From NCBI RefSeq assembly GCF_033100115.1, contig NZ_CP136910.1:1116001-1180000 (forward strand): DNA of 64,000 nt, read 5' to 3'. A program made the translations under genes and the position numbers. Positions within the stretch are counted from its first letter, which is position 1. Each line of letters starts with the position of its first letter. This DNA is from Anaerocolumna sp. AGMB13020. Lineage in GTDB: Bacteria > Bacillota > Clostridia > Lachnospirales > Lachnospiraceae. Below are positions 15,450 to 24,897 of the stretch, in pieces. The notes beneath the pieces were generated by a model. It made no database searches and was not told the origin of the DNA. It was given only the letters and a program-made list of their open reading frames with translations.

Positions 15450-17804
15450 CTATTCTGATATGATAACCTTCCCTTGCCAGAAAGTCTGACATCCATCCGA
15501 TAACATCAGCTGAGTGTCCCCTGCCTCCATTGTAAATTCCATAAGTTCATTCCAGATTGAGAGTTTTTCTTCATCCAGGTGCAATACAGCTCTCGCTGAT
15601 TCTCCCTTTTTAATAAAGACCTTTGTAAAGTCCTTCAGTTCAATTACCCGTCTTATGATACTGGACTTCAGATCTTTTATAAAAAGCATGATCAACGCAT
15701 AACCGTCGTAATTACCATCATTTGTTATATTAATTTCCAATTCTATGAAGCCTTTCTTCATATCGTCAAAGGTCAGTCCTATACTTTCTGAGTATATTTG
15801 CTGCTCATCCTTAAAACAGCTGTCTGCTCCATTACAGGCGGCTGTAAACTGATACTTAAGTTTTATGTCACTGTAACGAAAGGTTGTATAAGATAAACCA
15901 TAACCAAAAGAATAAAGTGCTTTATCCGGCATATTTGAATAGCTCATGGCATTATAGGAGTCTTTGTAATTATAATAGACCGGCAGCTGTCCCACATGTC
16001 CTGGCAAAGATACCGGAAGATGACCGGATGGACAGGTCTCTCCAAAAATTACCTCAGCTATTGCCTGACCTCCTGTCATTCCCGGATAAAAGGCACATAG
16101 CAGTGCCTTGGAATGCCGGTCAACCTCCGTTACTGCATAAGGACGACCTTGGATCAGGACAGAAATAACAGGTTTTCCTGTTTGTGCTATTGCTTCAGTC
16201 AGCCTGACCTGCAGACCGGGCAGGCTAAGAACTGCTGTATCAATTCCTTCTCCACAGTCCATATCCAGGCTTTCACTTAACTTTGCTGCACCGTTTGCAT
16301 CAAATTCAACCTTGGAAAACCTGCTGGAGGAACCACCCAATACAAGAATTGTATAGTCGCAAGCTTTTGCTAACTGAACTGCTTCTTCTATATAGTTTTC
16401 CTCATTCCTGATCAAACCACAGCCTTTTGAGTATCTAACAACTGTATTCTCTCCGCAGTCCTTCAGGAAATCCTTGATGCCTTTTAATACAGTAATTCCT
16501 TCTTCCTCTCGAACAGAAGGTGTGTAATCCCCCAACTGATGATAAAGCTCATCTGCATTGGGTCCGATTACTGCAATAGAGCTTATTTTCTTTCTATCAA
16601 GCGGAAGAATATCGTTCTCATTCTTTAGCAGGCACACAGATTCTCTTGCCAATTGAAGTGCTTCCGGATGGTTCTGGTATGAATATACTTTTGATATGTC
16701 CTGCTCTTTAATGTATGGATTTTCAAAGAGTCCTAATTCGAATTTAAGTTTCAGTACCCGATAGACCGCTCTGTCAAGTTCCTCCATTGTCACAAAGCCA
16801 TTTTCATATGCCTCTTCCAGCCTTGTAAAACCTTTATCCCACAAGCTGATATCGACTCCTGCCTTTAGTGCCATGGCTGCTGATTTTGCGTTATTCCCCG
16901 TCATGCCATCCAATCGATCAATGGCCAGTCCGTCTGCCATGACCACGCCTTTAAACCCCATCTCACCACGCAATATTCCTGTCAACAGCTTTTTGTTGCT
17001 GTGACAAGGTATACCATCGATTTCATTATATGCTGCCATGATTCCCTGTACCCCTGCCTGACAGCAGGCTTTTGCAGAAGGAAGATGGATTTCTCTTAAT
17101 TCTCTTTCTCCTATCCGGGCTGCACTGGCATTGATACCTCCTGTCCCTTCCCCCTGGGCACAGAAATGTTTTGCCACAGCGGTCACACCTTTACCCTGAA
17201 TTCCTGTAACGGCGGCTTTTGCAAGCTCACCGGAAAGATACGGATCTTCGCTGTAACACTCTTCACTTCTTCCCCATCTGGGATCTCTTAATACATCCAG
17301 TACAGAAATTAGCGCCAGGTGGACTCCCAGATCCTTTAACTGGCTGCCGCATACCTCATATGCCTTCCTTAGCAGCTCCGGGTGAAAGGTTGCTCCTGCA
17401 TTTAAGTTAACCGGCAGAAGATATCCGTCAAGAGCCTGATGTCCGTGAGGGCATTCTGTACTTAACAGCATCGGTATACCAAGTCTTGAGTGTTCCAGTA
17501 CAAATTTTTGTATCTTATTATAGGCCTTGGGGGCCAGAACGCCGGTTAAGCCGTTCTCATAGGTTTTGCCTGACCAGGGATCTGCCCGGTAAAGTCCATA
17601 GAGTACGCCAAGTCCTCCATAGTACTCTACCTCCTCTATGAGTTCTTTGTTTAATTCAACCTCAGCACCCTTGCGTTCATACACCTGAAATCCATATAAA
17701 TGCTGGTTAAGCTGACCTGCCTTTTCCCGAACTGTCATATGAGACAACAAATCTTTCGCACGTTCTTTTGAAGAAAGGCTGTTGTCCTGATATAAATATT
17801 TCAT
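15450..17804 (-). CDS. GH3 beta-glycosidase (three-domain beta-glucosidase/xylosidase type)
   Basis: A family 3 exo-beta-glycosidase of about 784 residues. The TIM barrel shows DPRWGRSEECYSEDP, AVAKHFCAQGEG and the nucleophile Asp (about residue 291) in GFKGVVMADGLAID. The alpha/beta sandwich contains IAVIGPNADELYHQLGDY, and YSFGYGLSYTTF leads into a C-terminal fibronectin-III-like domain. It lacks the His-Asp dyad of NagZ-type hexosaminidases, so a beta-glucosidase or xylosidase is likelier. No signal peptide. I place the start at the ATG at 17804, 5-6 bases after GGGGG. A GTG at 17846 would overlap the GH20 stop by 11 bp, and ATGs at 17828 and 17816 are also possible. It is the last gene of the GH130-GH38-GH20-GH3 run. 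Confidence 0.93.
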   Translation of the reverse strand: MKYLYQDNSLSSKERAKDLLSHMTVREKAGQLNQHLYGFQVYERKGAEVELNKELIEEVEYYGGLGVLYGLYRADPWSGKTYENGLTGVLAPKAYNKIQKFVLEHSRLGIPMLLSTECPHGHQALDGYLLPVNLNAGATFHPELLRKAYEVCGSQLKDLGVHLALISVLDVLRDPRWGRSEECYSEDPYLSGELAKAAVTGIQGKGVTAVAKHFCAQGEGTGGINASAARIGERELREIHLPSAKACCQAGVQGIMAAYNEIDGIPCHSNKKLLTGILRGEMGFKGVVMADGLAIDRLDGMTGNNAKSAAMALKAGVDISLWDKGFTRLEEAYENGFVTMEELDRAVYRVLKLKFELGLFENPYIKEQDISKVYSYQNHPEALQLARESVCLLKNENDILPLDRKKISSIAVIGPNADELYHQLGDYTPSVREEEGITVLKGIKDFLKDCGENTVVRYSKGCGLIRNEENYIEEAVQLAKACDYTILVLGGSSSRFSKVEFDANGAAKLSESLDMDCGEGIDTAVLSLPGLQVRLTEAIAQTGKPVISVLIQGRPYAVTEVDRHSKALLCAFYPGMTGGQAIAEVIFGETCPSGHLPVSLPGHVGQLPVYYNYKDSYNAMSYSNMPDKALYSFGYGLSYTTFRYSDIKLKYQFTAACNGADSCFKDEQQIYSESIGLTFDDMKKGFIELEINITNDGNYDGYALIMLFIKDLKSSIIRRVIELKDFTKVFIKKGESARAVLHLDEEKLSIWNELMEFTMEAGDTQLMLSDGCQTFWQGKVIISE

Positions 17805-17835
17805 GTTTTCCCCCATTGCATATTGCATCTTTTTA

Positions 17836-19689
17836 TCATATTTCACTTTCTCTCAGCTTATCGGCATACCAAAGGATTACATTTTGTATACGGAATAATT
17901 CTGACTCACGGCTTACCGTTCTCCATACTTCCTTATAAGCATAGAACCAATGCTCCAATTGCTCCGCCAAATTCTTTGCAGCAACAGCCGCTTCATTGTC
18001 CGTACCGTATAGTTCTTTACAGAGAGTAGCGCCAATGGTATTGAACAGTACCATACCTTCTGCCGCAACAATATAAGGTTTTACCTGATCTCTTTTTGAG
18101 GTATCAAGGTGTTTCAGATTTCTGTACAGCTGAAGGATACCTTGATTGATGGTATCGTTGGCTGCCTTCACTTCGTCAAAATTAACTGAAGTCAGTAAAT
18201 GCTTCTTCTCTTCTTCACTTTTTCCCTTACTGTCCATTTCCATGTAACGCACAGCATACAGCCAGTCAAACACACTATTTTCTGAAAGCATTGCCACATT
18301 ATGAACAAAGGAAAGAGAGCTGTCTTCAAACTCAAGACGGGATATCTGTGCTTTCATGTCATCTTTGTCCAAAATCCGATGGTTCCAGGAGAATGCTGCT
18401 CCAAATATAATACCTGTTATACTGAATTCAGGATGATTAATATGCCCAAAATCACCCCAGTCCGTATTTAAGACACCGATTGCTTGATATTTATGTGCAT
18501 AAGAACACATTCTGCTGATATTCTCATAGGAAGCATCAATGAAATTAATAAACTGATTCCAGCCTGCAACTCCCGGGCACAGATACTGAACAGCTCCTGC
18601 TTTTGCAAGTACTTTGGCTGACTCTTCTCCTTCACACCTGGAATATCCCCAGTTAAGGCAGATTGTTTCCTCTGGCAGCTCTTTTATTGCCTCCGGAAAA
18701 CCTTTGACAATATCTCCCCAGAACATAGGTGTTTTCCCTTTATCTACAAGGTATTCGCACAACTCCCTGACATACTTGATATACATACTGTTTACACCTG
18801 TCTGGTCAGCTTGTTTTTTTGATCTTCCTTTGCCTAAATCAAAGGTCTCATCCGCACAGATATTAAAATATCTGGAAGAAAATAAAGGAAGGTACTCCTC
18901 AATAAGCTGCTTTATCAACGAAAGACTGCCTGCATTCGTTACATCCACCGTATGGTGGTCCATCCTGTCATCAAAAGAAAAGGGTTGTTTATCAGAATCT
19001 TCAAGTTCACAAAGAGAGGCATAGGTTTTAGTACTCAGCAGTTTATATAAATGCCCAAAGCTTGATAAGGATGGAATCAGCTCCACATGATATTGCTTGC
19101 AATAGGCATCCAGCTCCAGAATATCCTCCCCGGTAAGAGGAGTATCATCCCTCCACACCTCGCTTAAATCCTTAAACAAAAAACTATGTTCCACATAGAG
19201 CTGTAGTTGATTTATCTTATAATAGCTGAGTTTTTCTACCAGCTTCTTTAGATAGGAAAGCGTCGGGATTCTTCCTCTTGTTACGTCAAAATAATAACCT
19301 CTGTTGGGTATGTCTGGGTAATCTTCAACGCACAAGTATGGCAGAACCGCTCCTTCCATGGCAATGACCTGTCTTAAGCTCTGTATTCCATAAAGGATTC
19401 CAGCACTACTTCCTCCCTCTATTCGTATCCCCTTAACATCAATGGTCAACTTGTACTCTTCTGATTTCATAGCTTTAGCCTGGGTCAGATAGATACAGCT
19501 GGTATCAGCCTCTCCTTTCGTTATGGACAGGTTATAGCCAAGCTTTAACTGTATATCCTTCCCCAGAAGCTTTGCATGTGAATATACTTCGCTGCCACAG
19601 GCAGCATCAACAATAATTCTTACCTGATAGGATAAAACAAAATACTCATTTCCCGTTACGACCACCTGGGGTCTTGGTATAATATTCAT
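17836..19689 (-). CDS. GH20 beta-N-acetylhexosaminidase
   Basis: A 617-residue family 20 enzyme that removes terminal beta-GlcNAc or GalNAc by substrate-assisted catalysis. The N-terminal domain (about 1-120) is GH20b-like. The barrel starts IPNRGYYFDVTRGRIPTLSYLK, and the catalytic pair is Asp280-Glu281 in FNICADETFDLGKG. A helical C-terminal extension of about 150 residues follows the barrel, as in several cytoplasmic clostridial members. No signal peptide. The start at ATG 19689 is favoured by AAGGTGG 6 bases upstream, rather than the GTG two codons earlier. It is followed closely by GH3 and preceded by GH38. Together they suggest removal of GlcNAc from imported N-glycan antennae. Confidence 0.93.
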   Translation of the reverse strand: MNIIPRPQVVVTGNEYFVLSYQVRIIVDAACGSEVYSHAKLLGKDIQLKLGYNLSITKGEADTSCIYLTQAKAMKSEEYKLTIDVKGIRIEGGSSAGILYGIQSLRQVIAMEGAVLPYLCVEDYPDIPNRGYYFDVTRGRIPTLSYLKKLVEKLSYYKINQLQLYVEHSFLFKDLSEVWRDDTPLTGEDILELDAYCKQYHVELIPSLSSFGHLYKLLSTKTYASLCELEDSDKQPFSFDDRMDHHTVDVTNAGSLSLIKQLIEEYLPLFSSRYFNICADETFDLGKGRSKKQADQTGVNSMYIKYVRELCEYLVDKGKTPMFWGDIVKGFPEAIKELPEETICLNWGYSRCEGEESAKVLAKAGAVQYLCPGVAGWNQFINFIDASYENISRMCSYAHKYQAIGVLNTDWGDFGHINHPEFSITGIIFGAAFSWNHRILDKDDMKAQISRLEFEDSSLSFVHNVAMLSENSVFDWLYAVRYMEMDSKGKSEEEKKHLLTSVNFDEVKAANDTINQGILQLYRNLKHLDTSKRDQVKPYIVAAEGMVLFNTIGATLCKELYGTDNEAAVAAKNLAEQLEHWFYAYKEVWRTVSRESELFRIQNVILWYADKLRESEI

Positions 19690-19858
19690 AAACACCCACC
19701 TTTCTTGTTACAAATAAGTTCTCCGCTACACACTGGACAGTGTTTTCTGTCAATCAGACTGCACTGACCTGCCACTCCTTACGAAATATCAATTACCTAA
19801 AAGGGAGCATCCTCTCCGGATGCGGTTTAGGTCCTTATCCTTCTATTTATATGTTGCA

Positions 19859-19888
19859 GAAAGAAGAAGCGGGGCAGCTTCTTCTTTC
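19859..19888. terminator. Hairpin downstream of GH38
   Basis: GAAAGAAGAAGC (19859-19870) and its exact complement (19877-19888) with a 6-base loop. The flank on the minus strand is only modestly T-rich, so it may slow rather than stop transcription between GH38 and GH20. The 250-bp spacer otherwise shows no gene. Confidence 0.5.
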
Positions 19889-19939
19889 CTTCCGTTTATT
19901 ATGCAATATTTTGGGTATTAAGGAAACACAAATTTACAT

Positions 19940-22900
19940 TTATTTGAATTTGATTTTGTAGGTCTTAATCTCATATGGCTTTATTTCAAAAGCAAAACCC
20001 TCTTCTGTTCTGGGCACTGCTGCAATTACTTCCTCCAGCAGATTGCATTCTTCTACCGATACAATGTCTGCTGCTCTTTCAAGAGTTGCTTTTGCTTTTG
20101 TCAGTGCATTTTCAAATTCATAGATACGCAGCACTATGCCGTCTCCTGCTTCAGCCTGTTTTACAGTCTCAAGCATAACATTTGCTTTATCAATGGAGGC
20201 GAACGAGTTAGAATTACCGGGAATTCCACCTTTCACCGCATAAGCCGGCTGGTTTAGGTTGCTGGCTTCTCTTACCGTGCCTGCCTCTCTCCAGCTCTTT
20301 GCATGGGGATAGATTGCATAGGTAAAGTAATGCTCTTCCTGGTCTGTTGTGGGATTTGGTTCAATACCGGATTTGATCAGCGTAACTGCCATATTACCGT
20401 CTTTTACCGAATGTCCATATTTGCAGTCATTGAGCAGACTGACACCATAATGACCTTCTGACAGATCGATCCACTTATGTCCGCAGCTTTCGAATCTAGC
20501 CATATCCCAGCTGGTGTTGCTGTGTACTTTTCTCGTAAGATTACCAAACTGAATATCAAAAGAAGCTTCATCAGAGTGGATATTTACAGGGAAATGTACT
20601 TTCAGAAGATGCTGATGCTCTTTCCAGTCTACGTAGGTATTGAAATCAATCCTTCTGCTGTCCGCATAGAAATATATTTTCTGCTTTATGACTGAATTGC
20701 TGATCTTTCTGTCAATTTCCAAGGTTACACGAACTTCGCCGATCTCCGTCCATTCCAGGCGGGTTATTCCGGTGACATCCCAGAATTTTTCTGTATAGAA
20801 GATATCAATATCCCAGTTGTCATAATAAATAGGCTTATCTTCGTAGATACGGAACAGATTTGCCTGCTGACCTTTCTGTAATACCTCTCTGTCATTGTCT
20901 TTATCATAGATTGAGGTAAATAATCCATATTCATCCAGTTCAATGGTATAGAAAGGTGTTTCAAGGCAATTACCCGCCAGCTTAAAGGATGCTTTGCTTT
21001 CTTTCTCGTTTATTACTTCAAAAGTCTTACTGCCTTTAGCAGGTAATCCTTTGAGATAAGCAACTGCACTATCACCGATTTTTTGAACCGGATAAATATT
21101 ACCAGCTTCATCCTTAAGAGCTTTTCCATCAATCGTTCCAAGATTTACAATATCATCCCTAACAAAGCCCAGAGTATTGTAAATGGTTACGCCATCTCCT
21201 GCACCCGTTAAGGTCTCCAGGGAGTTTCGAATAATAGCACCGGCTGTATCTGCTATCTCAGCATATTCCTGTTTCGTAACTTCATATACCTCTTTGATAC
21301 TGGAACCGGGCAGTATATCATGGAACTGATTCAGCAGCACTTTCTTCCACATTGCATCAATTTCTTCTGCCGGATATGGAATATTCTCTTCTAATGCCAT
21401 AACAGAGAGCAGTTCCAAATCCATTAACATCAGCTCGCTCTTACGATTAGAGCGTTTGTTCCTTGCCATGGAAGTATAGGTTCCTCTATGATATTCGAAA
21501 TAGAATTCTCCCTCCCATTCTGCCAGCCTTTTGTTATCCTTTACTCTGTCGTATAACTCATCAAAATAGGTTCGGGAGAACTCCTGACGTACTTTGGGTA
21601 TACCTCTTACCCCTTTTTCCATACGAAGTGAGGTCTCTAACATTTCCCTGGTAGGACCGCCTCCGCCATCACCATATCCATAAGATATCAGAATATCATT
21701 GTTAATATCCTTGTTCTGATAACGGGTCCAACCGCCCATAATAGCATCGGGGTGAAGCATACCGTTATAGGTGGTAAAGAATTCATTGGTGCTCTGCCCT
21801 ACTCCAAGGGTAGATATAAAATGTGTAAAAATTTTAGTTCCGTCAATACCTTTCCAGTTCAAAGTATCATTGGGTATCTTGTTAAATTGATTCCAGGCCA
21901 GCTTGGTGGTCATAAAGTAATCAATACCAGACTTCTTCATTATCTGGGGAAGCGCTCCGGAATAGCCGAATACGTCAGGCAGCCAGAGTATTCTGTTGTC
22001 AACACCAAATTCCTCTTTAAAGAATTTCTTACCATGCATAAACTGACGCACTAAGGATTCTCCGGAAGTAAGATTGCAGTCAGCTTCAACCCACATACCG
22101 CCTTCCGGTTCCCATCTACCTTCTTTTACCCGCTCCTTCAGTCTCTCATAAAGCTCCGGGTACCTTTCCTTGAGAAAATAGTATAGCTGGGGCTGGCTTG
22201 ACATGAATTTATAATTCGGATACTCCTCCATCAGCTTAAGCACAGTAGCAAAGCTTCTTCCAACCTTTTCTCTGGTCTGTTCAACCGTCCACCACCAGGC
22301 AACATCAATATGAGTATGCCCGATACAGGTTGCTATCACATCTTCAAAACCTGCCATGTCCTCATAGAGAGCTTTCGCAAGATAGGTATCAGCTGCTTCT
22401 AAAGACTCATAAAATTCCTTCGTATAAGGAATCCTAAGGTCCAGATAATTGACACAGTTATTTAGAACTGCTTCAATGTCTTTCCTAACCTTATCGTCTT
22501 TCTCCATTCGGGAAAAAGCACTTAAAGGTACTTCTATGTCATAATAAAGTTTTTCGATTTTAGGATCAATCTCCAGCATTTCAACTATCAGATTGAATTC
22601 GCTGTGAAGTGTTCCTGTATAAGACTGCAAATCCAAGTGATAGGTCTGACCGGACACCGCTGCTTTTGTTAAAAGGACTCTTCGGTGATTCATATCTATC
22701 CCCTGAGTTGCCACACCATCAACAAATAGCAGGAATTGCGGATTTTTTCCATCATCCCATTCATCGATCTGAGTTCTTACATTCATCCATACCGCTTTGC
22801 CCTCCATGGAAGAAGGAACCGTAAATTCACTGCGAAACCAGTAATGTACATCAGGCCCATACCAGTGCATGGTTTTGCAGTCGAATTGTTCCCATAGAGC

Positions 22901-23038
22901 TTCCGCTTTATCCGCATCCTCTGGAAATACATAATTGCCTTTTTTAAATTTCCAGTTATCAACGGTAACTTTTTGTACAATTGAAAGCCTTTTTAATTCA
23001 TCACATATTACACGAACTCTCTTATCCAGAAATACCAT
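19940..23038 (-). CDS. GH38 alpha-mannosidase
   Basis: A 1032-residue family 38 enzyme, a zinc-dependent retaining alpha-mannosidase. An N-terminal beta-rich domain precedes the catalytic barrel. The barrel starts GHTHIDVAWWWTVEQTREK, with zinc ligands His241 and Asp243-245 region. GRWEPEGGMWVEADCNLTSGES follows, and the nucleophile Asp355 is in ILWLPDVFGYSGALPQI. The C-terminal half forms the large beta-sandwich typical of the family (SRRIDFNTYVDWKEHQHLLKV). There is no signal peptide, and the length matches cytoplasmic bacterial members. The ATG at 23038 follows AGAGGTG. It lies in one run with GH130 upstream and GH20 and GH3 downstream. Candidate substrates are alpha-mannosyl arms of N-glycans. 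Confidence 0.95.
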   Translation of the reverse strand: MVFLDKRVRVICDELKRLSIVQKVTVDNWKFKKGNYVFPEDADKAEALWEQFDCKTMHWYGPDVHYWFRSEFTVPSSMEGKAVWMNVRTQIDEWDDGKNPQFLLFVDGVATQGIDMNHRRVLLTKAAVSGQTYHLDLQSYTGTLHSEFNLIVEMLEIDPKIEKLYYDIEVPLSAFSRMEKDDKVRKDIEAVLNNCVNYLDLRIPYTKEFYESLEAADTYLAKALYEDMAGFEDVIATCIGHTHIDVAWWWTVEQTREKVGRSFATVLKLMEEYPNYKFMSSQPQLYYFLKERYPELYERLKERVKEGRWEPEGGMWVEADCNLTSGESLVRQFMHGKKFFKEEFGVDNRILWLPDVFGYSGALPQIMKKSGIDYFMTTKLAWNQFNKIPNDTLNWKGIDGTKIFTHFISTLGVGQSTNEFFTTYNGMLHPDAIMGGWTRYQNKDINNDILISYGYGDGGGGPTREMLETSLRMEKGVRGIPKVRQEFSRTYFDELYDRVKDNKRLAEWEGEFYFEYHRGTYTSMARNKRSNRKSELMLMDLELLSVMALEENIPYPAEEIDAMWKKVLLNQFHDILPGSSIKEVYEVTKQEYAEIADTAGAIIRNSLETLTGAGDGVTIYNTLGFVRDDIVNLGTIDGKALKDEAGNIYPVQKIGDSAVAYLKGLPAKGSKTFEVINEKESKASFKLAGNCLETPFYTIELDEYGLFTSIYDKDNDREVLQKGQQANLFRIYEDKPIYYDNWDIDIFYTEKFWDVTGITRLEWTEIGEVRVTLEIDRKISNSVIKQKIYFYADSRRIDFNTYVDWKEHQHLLKVHFPVNIHSDEASFDIQFGNLTRKVHSNTSWDMARFESCGHKWIDLSEGHYGVSLLNDCKYGHSVKDGNMAVTLIKSGIEPNPTTDQEEHYFTYAIYPHAKSWREAGTVREASNLNQPAYAVKGGIPGNSNSFASIDKANVMLETVKQAEAGDGIVLRIYEFENALTKAKATLERAADIVSVEECNLLEEVIAAVPRTEEGFAFEIKPYEIKTYKIKFK

Positions 23039-23126
23039 AGACACCTCTTTCTACTCAGGGTACCGTTGAATCATTGCTCTCACTAGCTTTTTTCTATACC
23101 CCGGTTAATAAATCTTCTTTCCTATC

Positions 23127-23144
23127 CCTGTTTTATTATACAGG
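23127..23144 (-). promoter_or_regulatory. Candidate promoter box/palindrome ahead of GH38
   Basis: On the minus strand CCTG-TATAATAAAA-CAGG places a consensus TATAAT (23135-23140) inside a short inverted repeat 90 bp before the GH38 ATG. The -35 region is weak. It may give GH38 its own transcript in addition to read-through from GH130, and the flanking repeat could be an operator. Confidence 0.35.
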
Positions 23145-23234
23145 ATTTCTATAAGAAGAAGTAGGTTTTTATCCCTTCCTCTTTTCAAATGTTTATATCT
23201 TAAAGCCAACATGCAACCGGAAAGCTGAATAAAC

Positions 23235-24218
23235 TTATACTACTTCCATCGCAGCCATCAATTCATCCACAGTCGTAAATGCCAAACCTACTACCGTATC
23301 TGCACAACCATAATAGATCGCAATTCTTCCGGTATCTGCGTCCGTCAAAGCAGCACAGGGAAATACCACATTGGGTACATCACCACTTCTTTCATATAAC
23401 TCATCGGGAGCAAGGACATAATTCATGGTTCTTTTCTTAACTTTCCAGGGTTGATTAAGATCCAGCAATGCGCAGCCTATACGATATACAAAACCATTAC
23501 AGGTTGCCAGAACCCCATGATAAATAAGAAGCCAGCCTTCGTCTGTTTCTATGGGGGTAGCACCTGCCCCAATCTTGGTGGACTGCCAGCCGGACTCCTC
23601 AAAATCACAGGTCCCCATCACATAACGGTGATGTCCCCAATATTCCAGATCCTTGCTCTGACTGTAATAAATATCACCAAAGGGTGTATGCCCATTGTCA
23701 CTGGGACGGCTGAGCATAGCATATTTATCACCTATCTTCTTAGGAAATAAAACACCGTTTCTATTAAAAGGCAAAAATGCATTTTCCAGCTGAACAAAGT
23801 TTTTAAAATCAAAGGTATATGCGACCCCTATGGTGGGGCCATGGTAACCGTTGCACCAGGTTATATAATAACGATCCTCTATGTAACAAACTCTTGGGTC
23901 ATAACGGTAAACTTTTTCCGTAATCTCCTCATCTTCGCCTGTAAATTCAATGGGTTCCGGCTGTATGTCCCAGCTGATGCCGTCTTTACTGAACCCTGCA
24001 TAGATATCCATGGTCACAGCCTTGCTGTCACAGCGAAATATTCCAGCAAACCCATCTTTATAAGGCACTACCGCACTGTTAAAAATACTGTTTGAGGTGG
24101 GTATTGCATCTCTTCCTATAATAGGGTTTGCATCATAACGCCAGACCGGATTAATGTATCCTTCCGGTTTATCCTGCCACGGAAGATTATTATAAGACCC
24201 TCCAATAATTTTACTCAT
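23235..24218 (-). CDS. GH130 beta-mannoside phosphorylase
   Basis: A 327-residue five-bladed propeller of family GH130. These enzymes phosphorolyse beta-1,4-mannosides, releasing mannose-1-phosphate. Known members act on Man-GlcNAc, the core of N-glycans, or on mannobiose and mannooligosaccharides. The proton donor is Asp107 in [46 protein letters not shown] and [20 protein letters not shown] are the conserved propeller strands, with the last contacting phosphate. The ATG at 24218 follows GGAGGATAA. It sits upstream of GH38, GH20 and GH3, and this context favours Man-GlcNAc over plant mannan. Sequence alone cannot fix the acceptor. Confidence 0.93.
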   Translation of the reverse strand: MSKIIGGSYNNLPWQDKPEGYINPVWRYDANPIIGRDAIPTSNSIFNSAVVPYKDGFAGIFRCDSKAVTMDIYAGFSKDGISWDIQPEPIEFTGEDEEITEKVYRYDPRVCYIEDRYYITWCNGYHGPTIGVAYTFDFKNFVQLENAFLPFNRNGVLFPKKIGDKYAMLSRPSDNGHTPFGDIYYSQSKDLEYWGHHRYVMGTCDFEESGWQSTKIGAGATPIETDEGWLLIYHGVLATCNGFVYRIGCALLDLNQPWKVKKRTMNYVLAPDELYERSGDVPNVVFPCAALTDADTGRIAIYYGCADTVVGLAFTTVDELMAAMEVV

Positions 24219-24365
24219 CTTTTATCCTCCATTATATTATTCGTCAATGCACTGCTGCTGCCTGGCATTCTCTCTTTGATTTATCATAAAATTGGCTTAT
24301 TTATAAAAGCAGATAGTCCAATTTATTTCCAATTTTAAGGGTTGTATTTCTCTTAACAATACATT

Positions 24366-24426
24366 AAACGAGCTATTGCAAAACTTCTACGCGAACTTTC
24401 TGCCTGCATTTTGTAACAGCTCGTTT
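24366..24426 (-). repeat. 18-bp imperfect inverted repeat upstream of GH130
   Basis: The arms at 24366-24383 and 24409-24426 (outer part AAACGAGCT) match at 16 of 18 positions, with a 25-base loop. It lies about 145 bp before GH130. It could be an attenuator or terminator between the transporter genes and the glycosidases; the minus-strand flank TTTAATG is weak for termination. Confidence 0.5.
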
Positions 24427-24635
24427 AATATTTTGGACATTGATTGACTTACTTTATCATTATTAATTTCTTTTTATTTATCAACTTTATCTATTTGACT
24501 GGTTATTGATTTTCATTATTTATTAATTATTTAAATCACATGTAATTATCCTTACTTACTGATTAACTTCTACTGTATAAATTCCCATAAATTTAATACT
24601 AATTGCTCTAAGTATCCAAAGCATTAATATCTCTT

Positions 24636-24888
24636 CAAGTACAGGCAATTGCAGAAAACAGAAAGAACGAATGCTGCCTATGGAGAGGCATTAGCAGTCC
24701 TTTTCTCTGGAAATTTTGTGCTATAGAATCATACAGATTGTTTGAGTACACATAGTGTACTCATGCGTAGCGAGTTATCTGTTTGATACGATGTCCAGCA
24801 CAAAAATTCCAGAGAATCAGGACTTCTTATGCCTTGTAATCGAAGCATGCGTTCTATCTGTTTTCTGCAGTTTGCCGTCCCCTTGCCA
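24636..24888. repeat. About 250-bp imperfect palindrome (MITE-like or giant hairpin)
   Basis: The left arm from about 24636 (GGCAATTGCAGAAAACAG...) is clearly similar to the reverse complement of the right arm ending about 24888 (GGCAAACTGCAGAAAACAG...). Shared blocks run inward (GGCAT, AGTCCT, TTCTCTGGAA, TTTTGTGCT) to a perfect centre GAGTACAC-ATA-GTGTACTC around 24750. It begins 10 bp after the stop of the solute-binding protein gene. No coding frame is present. It may be a miniature inverted-repeat element now used as the transcript 3' end. The remaining 24219-24635 spacer is AT-rich and gene-free. Confidence 0.75.
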
Positions 24889-24897
24889 AAAAACTAA

